From assembly GCA_003586115.2 (NCBI GenBank), contig QVOM02000049.1, forward strand, positions 17,117,470 through 17,181,469: a stretch of 64,000 nt of DNA. Reading direction: 5' to 3'. Of the stretch, positions 48,271-58,790 are shown piece by piece. The DNA is from Salvator merianae (Eukaryota > Chordata > Lepidosauria > Squamata > Teiidae). Every line of letters begins with the position of its first letter. Positions within the stretch are counted from its first letter, which is position 1. The notes below the pieces were generated by a model. It was not told the DNA's origin, did not search any database, and saw nothing but the letters and a program-made list of their open reading frames with translations. The position numbers were made by a program, and so were the translations under genes.

Positions 48271-49436
48271 ACAAGAAATAAGGGTATACATAAGAATGGC
48301 TAGCCAATAAGGACAATGTGAGGCAGTGTCCCATCACATCCTAGCTCAGCACCTGAGCTCACCCTTTCCTTTCTTCTTCACGTGATTTTCAGATCAGGGT
48401 TAGTGAATGTGTGCCTAATCTACTATGTTCTGTGAGATCAATTTTCATACGGGTTTGTGCAGAATTGTAGCCTTGTCGTGTCCCAACTACTACTGGTCCT
48501 ACCTTTTTTGTTCCATGATCATCCCTTATTTATAGCTACTTTGTCCATCCGCTCCATCATTCCTAGTCACCACTGGGTTAATGAAGCAAACCGTACACTT
48601 CAGCAGCCATTTATTTTTGAACCAACTGAGTCTGTTACCAAGAAAGATCCTGTAGGTGGATTGTGAGTCACTGAACCTCACTGGCATATAATGAAGAAGC
48701 ATTATCTACCTGTGACAAACTATTAATTAGCAGCCTTAGCTCCTTTTCTGGATTAATGGCTGGGGACTAAAATACAAGGCTAAGAAACAGGGGCTTAATC
48801 AGGAGAGATCAATATATTTCCCTCTTGCCGTGACCTCCATCTAATGGAAAAACAGAAAAAATAATACCACTATTGGAAACACTGATTGGTCTAGTGTAGG
48901 AAAAACTCTATATCCTTCTGAAAAATCCAATTCCCTGACAGGATTCCTTGCCAATAATGTAATTCCTATATTGCTCATGCCCAAGTGATTTCCAAACGAC
49001 CCACAGCTATTCCGATGCATGACTGGCCAAATGATTCTCCACATCAGCCAGAGTCAGGGAATATTTTTGACTATAGATGCATCCATTTAATTTAGGGGTC
49101 CTCAGATTTCTGCTGCTGGCACTTAATTAGGATATGAATTATTCATTGAAAGGCCTATATAAATGTTGTTAATTGCTTGTTTGCCCAAGGCAGAGAAACT
49201 GTAGCTGGTTAAAAACAAAACAAAAATACTTTATTGTACCTTTTAGAAAAGGAACTTAGTTGAAAATGCAATTATATTTATTTCTTATTCAAGCACTGAA
49301 TCTATTTTAACATCTCCTTTTTGGGTCTTCTACTTATAAACCCTAAATAAGATGCAGTTCTCACTATAGCACGTCGCACTGCTCAGTATGGTTTGATTTT
49401 GCTTCACTCAAGTTTTCTACATAATGGCAAATGTAA
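48271..49436. other. Intronic sequence, nothing recognised
   Basis: No repeat or frame can be named in this 1.2-kb stretch. Confidence 0.5.
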
Positions 49437-50085
49437 GGGTGCATTTGTACTTTCCACCGTGGAATGTTCTCAGTCGTACATTCCACAGTGGAACAGCCCT
49501 GGCAGTGTGGCATCCATTTGCACTGCAAGAGCTGGAACATCCTGGAAATGGGCAGCCAGCATTTGCAGTGTGAATGTTGCTGCCTGTCATGACAGCAGTC
49601 AGGGAAACATCTGGCTGCTGCCCTGGTGACCAGGGACGTGTGGAGTGGTGTTATTGCACAGCTGTATCCATGCTGCACCATGCAGCACAGCGTTTGCACC
49701 TGGAAGCAGGTGTGAACGCTGCATACCAGGAGCAATCCAGATGCTCCTGGATACAGCAGTGGAGCACAGTTTTGTGCTACTTAGCTAGTAGCGATCAGGA
49801 GTGGCTGTAACCCACTCCCGATTGCTTTGGCCTTCACAAAGGCCCTTACTGCACTTGGCTTTATTCTGAACTATATTCCAGAATAGGGACCTGCTATCCA
49901 CATACTAGTGCAGATTATAGCAGACCCCAGGTGAGGCCTGCCATAGTTCATAGTAGCATGCACATGGCAGGTCCCTATTCCAAGATAAAATCTGGAATAA
50001 AGCCAAGTGCAGAAAGGGCCAAAGTGTGGACGCACTTCACTAGTGAGTTTCTGTGGGCTCACTAGTGAAAAGTGCAAACAGGCCC
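49437..50085. mobile_element. Harbinger-like MITE, TSD TAA, with nested insertion
   Basis: The left end GGGTGCATTTGTACTTT and the right end read inward, GGGCCTGTTTGCACTTTTC, are inverted repeats. TAA flanks both sides (49434-49436, 50086-50088), the TWA target preferred by PIF/Harbinger elements. Near the right end is a CTCACTAGTG hairpin shared with 11301-11731. The element 49841-50020 lies inside it. Confidence 0.8.
49841..50020. mobile_element. Nested Harbinger-like MITE, TSD AAA
   Basis: GGCCCTTACTGCACTTGG and CCAAGTGCAGAAAGGGCC are inverted ends flanked by AAA on each side. The 180-bp body matches 10662-10849 throughout. It interrupts 49437-50085 and is therefore younger. Confidence 0.8.
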
Positions 50086-50384
50086 TAACTTTCATAGTCA
50101 ATTCCAAATATGCACAGAAGGTAGGAAAGGAAGGAGGATCTAACACCTTTGTTTTGATCACCAGTTTCCTACATGCTTTAAGTGCAGGTTGTCTATACAC
50201 AGAAAAAAATATAACAGGACAAGAAATCTCAAGTAAACTAATCTGCATGAAGAAAACAAGGAGGAAGATGGTAAAACAAAGTAGCAGTTAGATAGCTTTT
50301 TGTTTTTTAATCACAAAATATGGCAAAATGGAAAGTGCTTTTGACTGAAACATAATGATTTTCTCCGCAGTTGCTTAATGGTGT

Positions 50385-50515
50385 TATTTATTTGTTTATT
50401 TGCATTTTTATCCCATTCCATACCTAAAGGTCTCAGGACAGGTTACAGCAATAAAAGCAAAATGTAAAATGAACACACTAAAAACAAAAACAGTGCCTGA
50501 AAGGGGGGAGGGGAA
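50385..50515. mobile_element. Dispersed repeat, TTTATTTGTT...TCCCATTCC type, copy 3
   Basis: 'ttatttgcatttttatccca', 'aaaggtctcaggacaggtta' and 'aatgtaaaatgaacacacta' match 19841-20110 almost word for word, so the two copies are from the same subfamily. Confidence 0.55.
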
Positions 50516-50584
50516 TGATTGTTTTGAATAATTACATTTTGTTGATTTCTCCCATTTATATCCCATTTCTCTAGGAAGTTCAGA

Positions 50585-50740
50585 ATAGCTTGTCCCTTTA
50601 TCCTCACAGCAACCTTGTAAGCTAAGCTAAGCTAAGCTAAGCTAAGCTGAAGTATACTGATTTCCCCAAGGTCATTCAAAAGGCTGTGGCTATGAATTTG
50701 GACTTGGGTCTGAACCAAGTCCTGTTACCGTAACTACTAG
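50585..50740 (-). mobile_element. Old tRNA-derived SINE with (GCTAA)n expansion
   Basis: The body 'tcctcacagcaaccttgtaa', then 'ccccaaggtcattcaaaagg' and 'ggacttgggtctgaaccaag' is the reverse of a tRNA-type SINE. At 50617-50646 the usual 'gtaagctaagctga' text has expanded to about six GCTAA units. Confidence 0.5.
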
Positions 50741-51834
50741 GTAATACCTAATAGACAATTGTCCCTTAGTAACAAATCTCCTCATCTGCATGAGAATTTA
50801 CACTAGTTAAACCACAATTCATGTGCTAAGGGAGATGGGATGCACTATCAGGGGGAAAAAATTCTGTATTCATTCTGAACATGATTATCTTTAAAATCAC
50901 TATGGTTGCATCATGGAGTTGCAGTCCACTGTGCTTCCCGCCTTGTTCCTCCATATGTATTTTCATTGGAACTTCCATATGCCAAGAGTCTACGCTGAAT
51001 CTATCAAGCACAAAGAGGCTCTAAGGTTACAACCACATGACAGCCCTGTGTCAAGTCCCAGAATGAGTGCCATTCATCATGAGTACAATTGGAGCCCCCA
51101 AGGTCAGCTGCTGCTGTGAGGGAACCCTTCTTGCAGACGCAATATTTTTGCCCAGCCCCATTTCAGGGCAGACTACAAATGGCTCCGGAAGTCAGCCATT
51201 TTTGGTGCACTGTAAAATGGGTCTGGCAGAAGTGAGGCTCAGGCAGTTGCTTTACGTTCCTCTATGCCAGGGCTGCCAGATAATCAGCAAAACCAATTAT
51301 TCTAGCCATACAGAAAGCCAAAAAAAAAAAAAAAAAAAAAAGCTATCTGTATCTGATATTTGGCTGATTTTTAGACAAAATTGACAGCTGTGCTTTATAC
51401 AGTCATACAACACTAGAGTTGCTTGAGGAATTATTTGACCAGTGATAAGGTAAAAGTGACTCTGTCAGGGGTCATAGTGCCCCAGGGCTGATGGGGTGCT
51501 GGTGGGCATGCATACCCTCAGGGCCATCTGTATGTGTAGACAGCCAGCAAAGTATTCAAATATATTCATTTGTGTGTGTGTTGGGCAAAGGTAGAGACAA
51601 ATCTCAAGGTAATGCTTGATTTTGAAAGTAGTAAGTTGTAAACAAGAGACGCAACTAAATGTTGAAGGCCATTCCTACTTCTTAGAAGTGTTCCTGCTTA
51701 GGGATTCTTCCAATCAGACAGATCATTCTCCTGGATATTTGACCAGTCTGTTCCAAATCATTTCCAGTACAACTTATGCATGGGCATTATGCATAACACA
51801 TTAGTTTTTTGCATATTATTCTGACATTGTTCTG
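50741..51834. other. Intronic sequence with a poly(A) run
   Basis: A 22-base A run lies at about 51320-51341. Text near 51655-51740 ('gttgaaggccattcctacttcttagaagt...gcttagggatt') recurs at 54293-54350, so both are pieces of an unnamed dispersed repeat. Confidence 0.45.
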
Positions 51835-52085
51835 TACTGGTACTTTTCAACATGTTGATGAATGACTTGGACAATGAAGCAGATGAGGTGGAGAGATTTG
51901 CAAATAACAGAACGTTGGGTAAGATAGCAAATACCCTAGAAGATGAAATCAAAAATAAAAATGATCTTGATAGGCGTATGAGAGTAATAACATTACATCC
52001 AACAAAAGATCAGTGCAAAAGGTTGTAGTTAAGATAAAAGAATCCAACACAGAGTTGAAAGGTGAGGTCTGCTTATGTGAAAAAA
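51835..52085 (+). mobile_element. CR1-like LINE reverse-transcriptase fragment
   Basis: Read through the plus strand it gives 'TFQHVDE/LFNMLMNDLDNEADEV', 'FANNRTLGKIANTLEDEI' and 'DLDRRM', following the CR1 RT pattern IFINDLD, FADDTKLG and DLDRLEKWA. The aspartate pair of the FADD box is not preserved, so it is inactive. Confidence 0.6.
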
Positions 52086-52100
52086 GATCTTGGTATTTTA

Positions 52101-52510
52101 GGCTGCATCGGCACAAGGCTGCCAACCCATGCCAAAAGCCACCCCAAAATGCAGTGTCTGCACTGCAACAGGTTTACTGGGTGGCATGGCCTCCCAGTAG
52201 ATTGTTGCGTGGCATGGACATGGCATTGGACCAGGCTATGGTGTGAAAACGGTACTGTGGCCCACTCCGAAAGGAAACCGCCCAGCACTTGTGTGAATTG
52301 CAAGGTGCACCTGGGCTGGTCTACTGGGTGCAGGAAACCCGGCACCATTTTCCCAGGCTCCCAGAAGTGGTGCTCCCAGCCTCCAAAGTTGAGCTGGGAT
52401 GTGCTATCTGTAATGTGGACTGCTCTTGTTTTGTGGTCTGCCCTGTAATGCTGGATGCCCCTCCAGTCTTGGGCTGGATTGCTCAGTCTGGCTCAAGATC
52501 AAAGCTGCAA
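52101..52510. mobile_element. Probable MITE related to 42488-43180
   Basis: Starts GGCTGCATCGGCACAAGGC and contains 'ccatgccaaaagccacc' and 'cttgggctggattgctcagtctggc', similar in order to 42488-43180. Its right end is unclear. Confidence 0.4.
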
Positions 52511-53289
52511 GGCATGGGATAATGTGTGCCATTCAGATCTTGCCTTGGTCAATCACGAACTAGCCTGGAGACAGCAGTGTAAAGTGTCCTCAGAAAGGCC
52601 AAATGGAATTCTGCACTGTGTTAATACAAGACTGGTGAAAGATGAGGAGGGATGCAGCAGCAAAAAGGTGGAGCTTCAACTGGTACCCTGCCTTTGACCT
52701 TTGCAAACAGTCTTGTGGTCCAGTGGGTAAGAATGCAGGTGCAGATGGACAGGAGTGAGTTACCTCAAGAAAAGTAGAAACACCAACAGTCTGGCTCATG
52801 CTATTATGATTTAAACAAGTTATTTATTTTTATAGCACTTTTAATGTGTATAGGGGCAAAGGGGCAAACGGTGTAACAACAAAATGACGATATTTCTCTT
52901 CAGAAGCTTGTGGTCTAAAATTTTATATAGGGTGCATGAAGAGTAGAAATATAAGCCCTGGTTTAGTTATAAGCACTTAAGCTAAGTGTCAACTGGGCTT
53001 TATGAAAAGCTGAAGGGGAGTGAAGTGGCCTCAGTACTGGAGTTCTGAAATGGAATGATAGGAAAAGAGAAGTAAAGGAGAAAGAAACTTTGCTTTAGGA
53101 AGCTGAAGACCTGGGGTCTTTCTGAACTTATCTGCCATGATCTGGAACTACAGGTGTGGATTTGGTAGGTGCTGGTCCCAATCTGATCTGGATCTGTGCC
53201 TCGGTGCTGCTCAGAAGCTCACACAAGCTTTGGAACTGGCCACAATGGCTAAGAATGAAAGTTCCTTGGTAGCACAAGGCACACTACCA
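52511..53289. other. Intronic sequence with a palindrome relic
   Basis: At 53248-53270 'gctaagaatgaaagttcctt' is the last degenerate copy of the AAAGTTCC core. No other feature is named. Confidence 0.45.
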
Positions 53290-53535
53290 AAATGGGTCCC
53301 CCATAGCCCTAGTACGCTGGTAAATCTCTTTATTGAGGTCTACTGGTATTCTGGATTTAAAACAGAATGGGAGGCCATTTTGGGCCCCCTGATCAGGACT
53401 GCACTCTGTCTTGTACAGATGCAGAGTGCTAGCGGGGGTGGGGCCTCTCTAATCCACAAGAGCATGTGGACAGAAAGGGCCCAGATGAGGACTATGCTGT
53501 CATCTAATCTGGAACAGAGATAAGTGCAGAAAGAT
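53290..53535. mobile_element. Short dispersed repeat, loosely like 7500-7715
   Basis: Shares 'aaaatgggtcccccat' and 'gtctactggta' with the other two copies but in a different order. The right end 'ataagtgcagaaagatcctg' looks like a decayed GTGCAGAAAGGGCC terminus. Confidence 0.4.
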
Positions 53536-56349
53536 CCTGAGAAATGATTGAGGGAGGAAGAGCTAGAGATCAAAGGTCAAAGATGGGATTAGATTGTGAT
53601 GTGAGGACAGGTTGATCAGAGAGCATAAGTCCATGCAAAACTGTAAACAGAGATTTAAAAGCAGTCTGAGGTGGCTTAAATGATGAGTTAGATAAAAGAT
53701 TTTGACAGCCAAGTTATGTGTCGAGGGACAAGATGTGACGATATGGCTATCAAGGTGAAAGCTTTCCATGAGATAATCAGAGCATAAGTGAGATATTTCA
53801 CTCACTTATGAAATAAGTGGAGAAGAAGGCTTTTGCTTTTACAGTGATGTTCACAGGAAAGCAACATAAAGAAGGTTGAACATGGGAAATGCAACAATTT
53901 GCTGGGTATGATGACTCTAGGTTAAATTTGGTGCTTCCTTTGCTTTTCCTAATTCTTAATGTCCTTTTCAGTGATACAGAAGTGGAACTGAGCAGATCTG
54001 TCTCAGGTTTACGCAAATTAACCAGATGGGTCTAAGGTCGAAGAAAGCATCAACACTGTGAAACACATGGGCTCCATCTACCCTACAGTTAGTCAGGACA
54101 CTAGGGAATTCCCAAACTCTCTAGAGAAGTACTACTTTAGACTTCCCTAGCACAAGGTGAGATTAAGCAAACAATTTCACCTTCCAGTATTATTCATCTG
54201 GTCATAAGAGACCTTCAGGTTCTTTCAAAATAAAATGGAAAACCCAGTGGGACCTGGCAGGGCAGGTTTTTAATATGATCAACTAAAATACTGTTGAAGG
54301 CCATTCCTACTTCTTAGAAGACGTGCTCCTGCTTAGGGATTGTTCCAATCTGATGGATCATGTTCCTGGATATTATAAACCAAATCTGACAGTTCTGGTG
54401 GTCCCCAGACTGTTTCAAGTACAACTTATCACATCATTCCACCCAACAGCTCTCATGGTGTTTTCTATGACTGCTGCACACGTTCTGGTTTCATTAGACA
54501 GTTATTAGAAAATTCTTTGAAATTTGATTAAAAAAAATCCTGACTGTGTATGTCTATTGCTACTGCTACTGCTACTTAAATTCCTCAAACTCAGCAAAAC
54601 TTGTGAGTAGCTCTTGTATATCTGCAATGGGGAAAGACACAACTTTTAAAATCATGTTTAAACACCCACTTCACTTTTCCCCTCCTATCAGGAATCATCC
54701 ATTCTTCTCTGTTTTAAGCTGCCGGATGTGAAGGACAGAAGGGAGGAAATGATGCAAGGGATTTCGAGGACCTTCTTTCTAAGCGGAGAGATGAGAAGGG
54801 AAGCCCCATAAAAGCCCCTGTGCTGCTCTTACCATTCACCTCTCCCATGTAGCTGAAAAAAAATCACAAAGATCATCAACGCAGTGAAGGGAAGGAATAG
54901 CATAAGGGCTTTCTGGAGCTTCCTTTCTTATTTCTGATGCGGAAAAAAGAAAGGGCCAAGTCTTCACTGAAAGATCAGCCACATTGAAATACTCAAGGGA
55001 ACTTATTTAGCAAAGAATAACATGCCAAAATGGTTGTTTAATAAAGGCGGCAGGTTTCTTGATTTGTGACACATTTATACCTCAGCTTATGCTAAAAAAA
55101 AGAAGTCAACTTGTGAAACGTATATCTAGTGCTTATGTGGTGTTAAATCTGTGTTTGATGGGGAGTTTTTTTTTTTCTATATAAATTATTCCTTCAAGTT
55201 TCTACTTGTAGGAACTATTTTATAAGGAAGATCTGAATCCGTGAACCCTGAACCTCATCAAAAGAGGTGATATATATATGTACCCCTGACAAGTGAAAGT
55301 CATATTTTTAATGCAGGTTGGAAAACAAGATTATATAGTACTATTTTACAATTTTAGGACACCTCCCTAGGAATGCTCCTGCAGAAGGCAGGCTACTATA
55401 GGCCAGATATCAGTTTGCTGCTTCCGTAAGAAGTAGATGTTTTGGTATGTGCCTTCACCTTCTAGAAATTAGCAATGCATGACAACGCATTTTGTTTTCT
55501 TTTCCTCCGTCCTTTCTTTCTCTTAAAGGCCAGTCTGAGGCTTTTCCTATTATGCCCCTTTACAATTATTGTCTTCGCTTTTCATTCTTCAGGACACACT
55601 AGATTGAATAGGAAGTGTGATCGTAAATGGCTTTGAACAGTTAGCACCTGCCTCTGTTACTTTCATTTTAAAGCTGGTCAGGCAAGACTGTTAAAACTCC
55701 TGAACCATATGTAAATTAGTAATGGAAAAACATAGCCATGGAGAGAAACTGCTGGGTTTACAACTTGCTTGGAAAAGAGCAATTTCATTCAATAATTACT
55801 TTTCTGGGTAGCAAAATAATTACCTTGTTTTATTTAATAGTAATTGTTTCATTTAACTGCAAAACCCACTTTTTTAAAAAAAACCACTCTGTTTAAACTG
55901 TTAAATTCAAAAGCCTATGACGCCCAGTTCTGAGAGTCTCTTGTAGGAGAGAAGAATACACAGGTGCCAACTTTCCAAATTTCTTTATACATTATGTGGA
56001 CTGGGAATAAAATTAGGGAGCATATCTGCTCATGTCAGGAATTGCCATTTAGCTGTGATATGACCACTGGCAGTCTACAGTGCCAGTGGGACCCCATACA
56101 GTTGTGCTGGTGTGTTTAGCCTTTAAAGTGCTTTTTCTGATGGTGCAAATTCCAGCTTTAACAATGCACTAGTTGCACTTTCTAGCAGATGCTGCAAATA
56201 CAAGGTGCCTATGTGATAACAGCAAAGGGAGCTGCTGGGTATGTGTGGATGCCTGGAAACTGCTCTATGAACCCCATGTGGTAGATACTTTGTGATGAAA
56301 GAAGATAGGTGGAGTAGTGATTGAACTTCCACATGTGTATTTATTGGGC
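53536..56349. other. Intronic sequence, nothing recognised
   Basis: A 2.8-kb AT-rich stretch. Apart from the unnamed repeat piece at 54293-54350 and a short (TGCTAC)n-like run near 54560, no element, frame or exon is recognised. Its low repeat content makes it a candidate for conserved intronic sequence. Confidence 0.5.
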
Positions 56350-56447
56350 TTCATTGAACTCCAAATTATGTGGCAAATCCCTCTTTGATCTGATGTGTTG
56401 CACATAGAATCAAAGAGAGATCTGCTGTATAATTCAGACTTCAAAGA
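56350..56447. mobile_element. Foldback element (GGCAAAT-TCTTTGATC), copy 2
   Basis: The left arm 'atgtggcaaatccctctttg' (56369-56388) pairs with the right arm 'atcaaagagagatctgctgt' (56409-56428). Same family as 24262-24350. Confidence 0.6.
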
Positions 56448-57359
56448 AGCCTGACAAATCTGGGTGGGGCACTTCTGAGTGAATGCATGTCTGCAAGCCA
56501 CTACTGAATAGATGTTACCCCATTTTTTGCTTCTAGAATTTTAAGGATGTGCCATAGAGGACAAATTTGTTTAATGCTTCAAAAGAGAATGAGTAGAAGC
56601 ACTAGAACCATTTTTTGCCCTCTTCTACACTCACCTAGTGCCAGAGTACAATCCTTGCACAGTATATACCTGAAAAGTTCAAATATGTGTGCCTAAATTA
56701 CTTATAAATACAGAATGTCCCAGCTGTTGACTGTTCTACAACTTATGCATTCCTGACTCAAAAACTCCTAGGGTGCAGGGAAAGTGCTACACTGACAATT
56801 TATTCATTTATTTATAACATTTGTTTTTTAAAAAAATATTTCTATACCCCTTCTTGTGAAACAGGCCAAAGAGGTTTACAAATTAATATAAGAACACGGT
56901 TAAAATAAATGTGAACAACACAACGTCACAGATGACAACTCAGTAACCATACAATTTATCAGGATGGGTGTCACCAGACCTGTTAGCTGACCATACTACA
57001 TGTTTGCTTGGTTTTGGTGTAAAAATGTAAGACAACATGTAAAGTTTGTATTTTAACAGATGAGAGTATAGAGAAATAAAAATACTACTCCAATAGAACT
57101 CTGGAAACCTGTATTTCTCAGATGCCCGCTTTCAACCTCACTGTTCTGTAACTCCTTGTAGTACGGTAAAGGTGGCACCAAGAGAACCTTGATTCTTTGA
57201 CAAGAATATAGCAGTGGTTTGCACTGCCTTCTCCAAAGAAATTATAATTTCTCAGTCCTACTTACAGTACTTGGAATTCCCCTGTTTGTACTTGATAGCT
57301 TAAAATAGTATATTAATACCATTCTAGGCTGTACCTCTAGTTGTACCCCCTGGCATGGC
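56448..57359. other. Intronic sequence with a dispersed repeat
   Basis: 'atttatttataacatttg' through 'aaacaggccaaagaggttta' at 56800-56960 resembles the TTTATTT-type dispersed repeat. Nothing else is named. Confidence 0.4.
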
Positions 57360-57712
57360 CTTGTATTGGGCCTCCAGCACTCACAGTGATGGCCTGCCCA
57401 ACGAGCATGACAGCAGCCACAGCAATGTCCAGGCATTGCCATGGCGATTGGAGACACAATGCATGACTGCACAGCCACAGCTACGCCAAGGACTCGTAAT
57501 GTTCCCATCCAAAAAAGGCATGAATGCTGATAACTGGGAGTGATCTAGCTGCTCCTTGTCAAGCTGTGGACAACGATTTTGTTGTCCATAGCTAGTAGCG
57601 TTCAGAAGTGACTATAGCTGCACTTGGACGCTGCAGCAGCAGGGCCATGCAAACACACTTACTTGGTGAGCGTCCATTTGCTCACTAATGGGTAAGTGCG
57701 AACAGGCACTAA
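57360..57712. mobile_element. Harbinger-like MITE, left end missing
   Basis: The right end AAGTGCGAACAGGCAC is followed by TAA, as for 49437-50085. The interior shares 'tgctgatcaggagcagct'-like and 'gctagtagcg(t/a)tcagga' text with 49437-50085. The left terminus was not found. Confidence 0.5.
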
Positions 57713-58149
57713 ACCCTGCTTAATTTTCAGGCTCAGACCAGGTTGGCAAGGGGCAGCCTAAAAGATGAGGCAACCTTTTACAATATAGGTCTTTGTGAAA
57801 GGGTGTAATCATCTAGTTAATTTTTTTCTAAGGTTTCTAAATACGTGGCCCGGGGAGATCAGTATTTCAAGGATGTGCCATGGAGGACAAATTTGTTTAA
57901 TATTTCAAAGAGAATTAGTAGAAGCACTAGGAAATGGATGCCTGATTTCTGAGATCACCAGCTACCCATTACAGCCATCAAAGAAGGCATTATATTTTCT
58001 CTTGGCTTGCCTGGTTAAAAGTGAAAGATGCTTCTTCAATAAGAATGGATGTGCTAGAAGTGCTTTCTTAAATGGTGATTGAAACCTACATCAGCCGCAG
58101 ATTTGTGTTTGCTTATATCTTCACATACATGTTTTTCATCACACTCTTA
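57713..58149. other. Intronic sequence, nothing recognised
   Basis: The 95-residue plus-strand frame at 57795-58082 has no recognisable domain; part of its DNA (57860-57930) recurs at 56545-56610, so it lies in a dispersed repeat. Confidence 0.45.
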
Positions 58150-58790
58150 TAAGAATATAAGAAACAAGACGAGTCCAGCTGGATCAGGTCACAACCCATC
58201 TAGTCTAACATCCTGTCTCACACAGTGGCCCAGCAACTGCTTCTGGGCATTCTCAAGCAGAAGACAAAGACAAAATCCTCATTGGCTCTTAACTCTCTGC
58301 AAATGGCTGTTGGAGGCATCCTGCCTGTCTCTCCAACCTGGAGGCAGTACCTAGGCATCCATTTTAGTAGCCATTGATATACATCTGTCCCCCATGAATT
58401 TAATTATTTCTTAAAGTTATCCTGGCAGCTTGCTGTAACCACCTCTTTTGGTAGTAAATTCCAGAGACCAATGACCCTCTGGGTCAAAAAATACTTCCCC
58501 TTGTTGATCCTAACTCTCCTACTCATCAGCTTCACAGAATACCCCCTGATTCTAGTGTTGTGCAATAGAGGAAATATTTTTTCTTCATCCACCTTTCCTG
58601 CTCCATGCATGATTCAATCAGGTCACCTCTTAAATGCCATCTTTTAAGGCTGCAGAGGTCTACATGTTGCAGCCTGATTTCGTCAGGGAGATGTTCCAGT
58701 CCCTTGATCATTCTGGTTGCTTTTTTCATTTGCAGGAGTTGCACTATCTTCCTTTATGTTTTTGCAGTGCACAGAAGGAACCACAGTCCT
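58150..58790 (-). mobile_element. CR1 LINE: end of ORF2 plus 3' region
   Basis: On the minus strand the frame reads MKKATRMIKGLEHLPDEIRL, SLKRWHLRGDLIE and, after a shift, NKGKYFLTQRVIGLWNLLPK with EVVTASCQDNFKK. This is the C-terminal end of CR1 ORF2 (KMIKGLEHLPYEERL, LRGDLI, FFTVRVV-HWNRLPREVV). It continues into the 'aacccatctagtctaacatcctgtctcacac' 3' region, which ties the short copies in the window to CR1. Confidence 0.85.
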
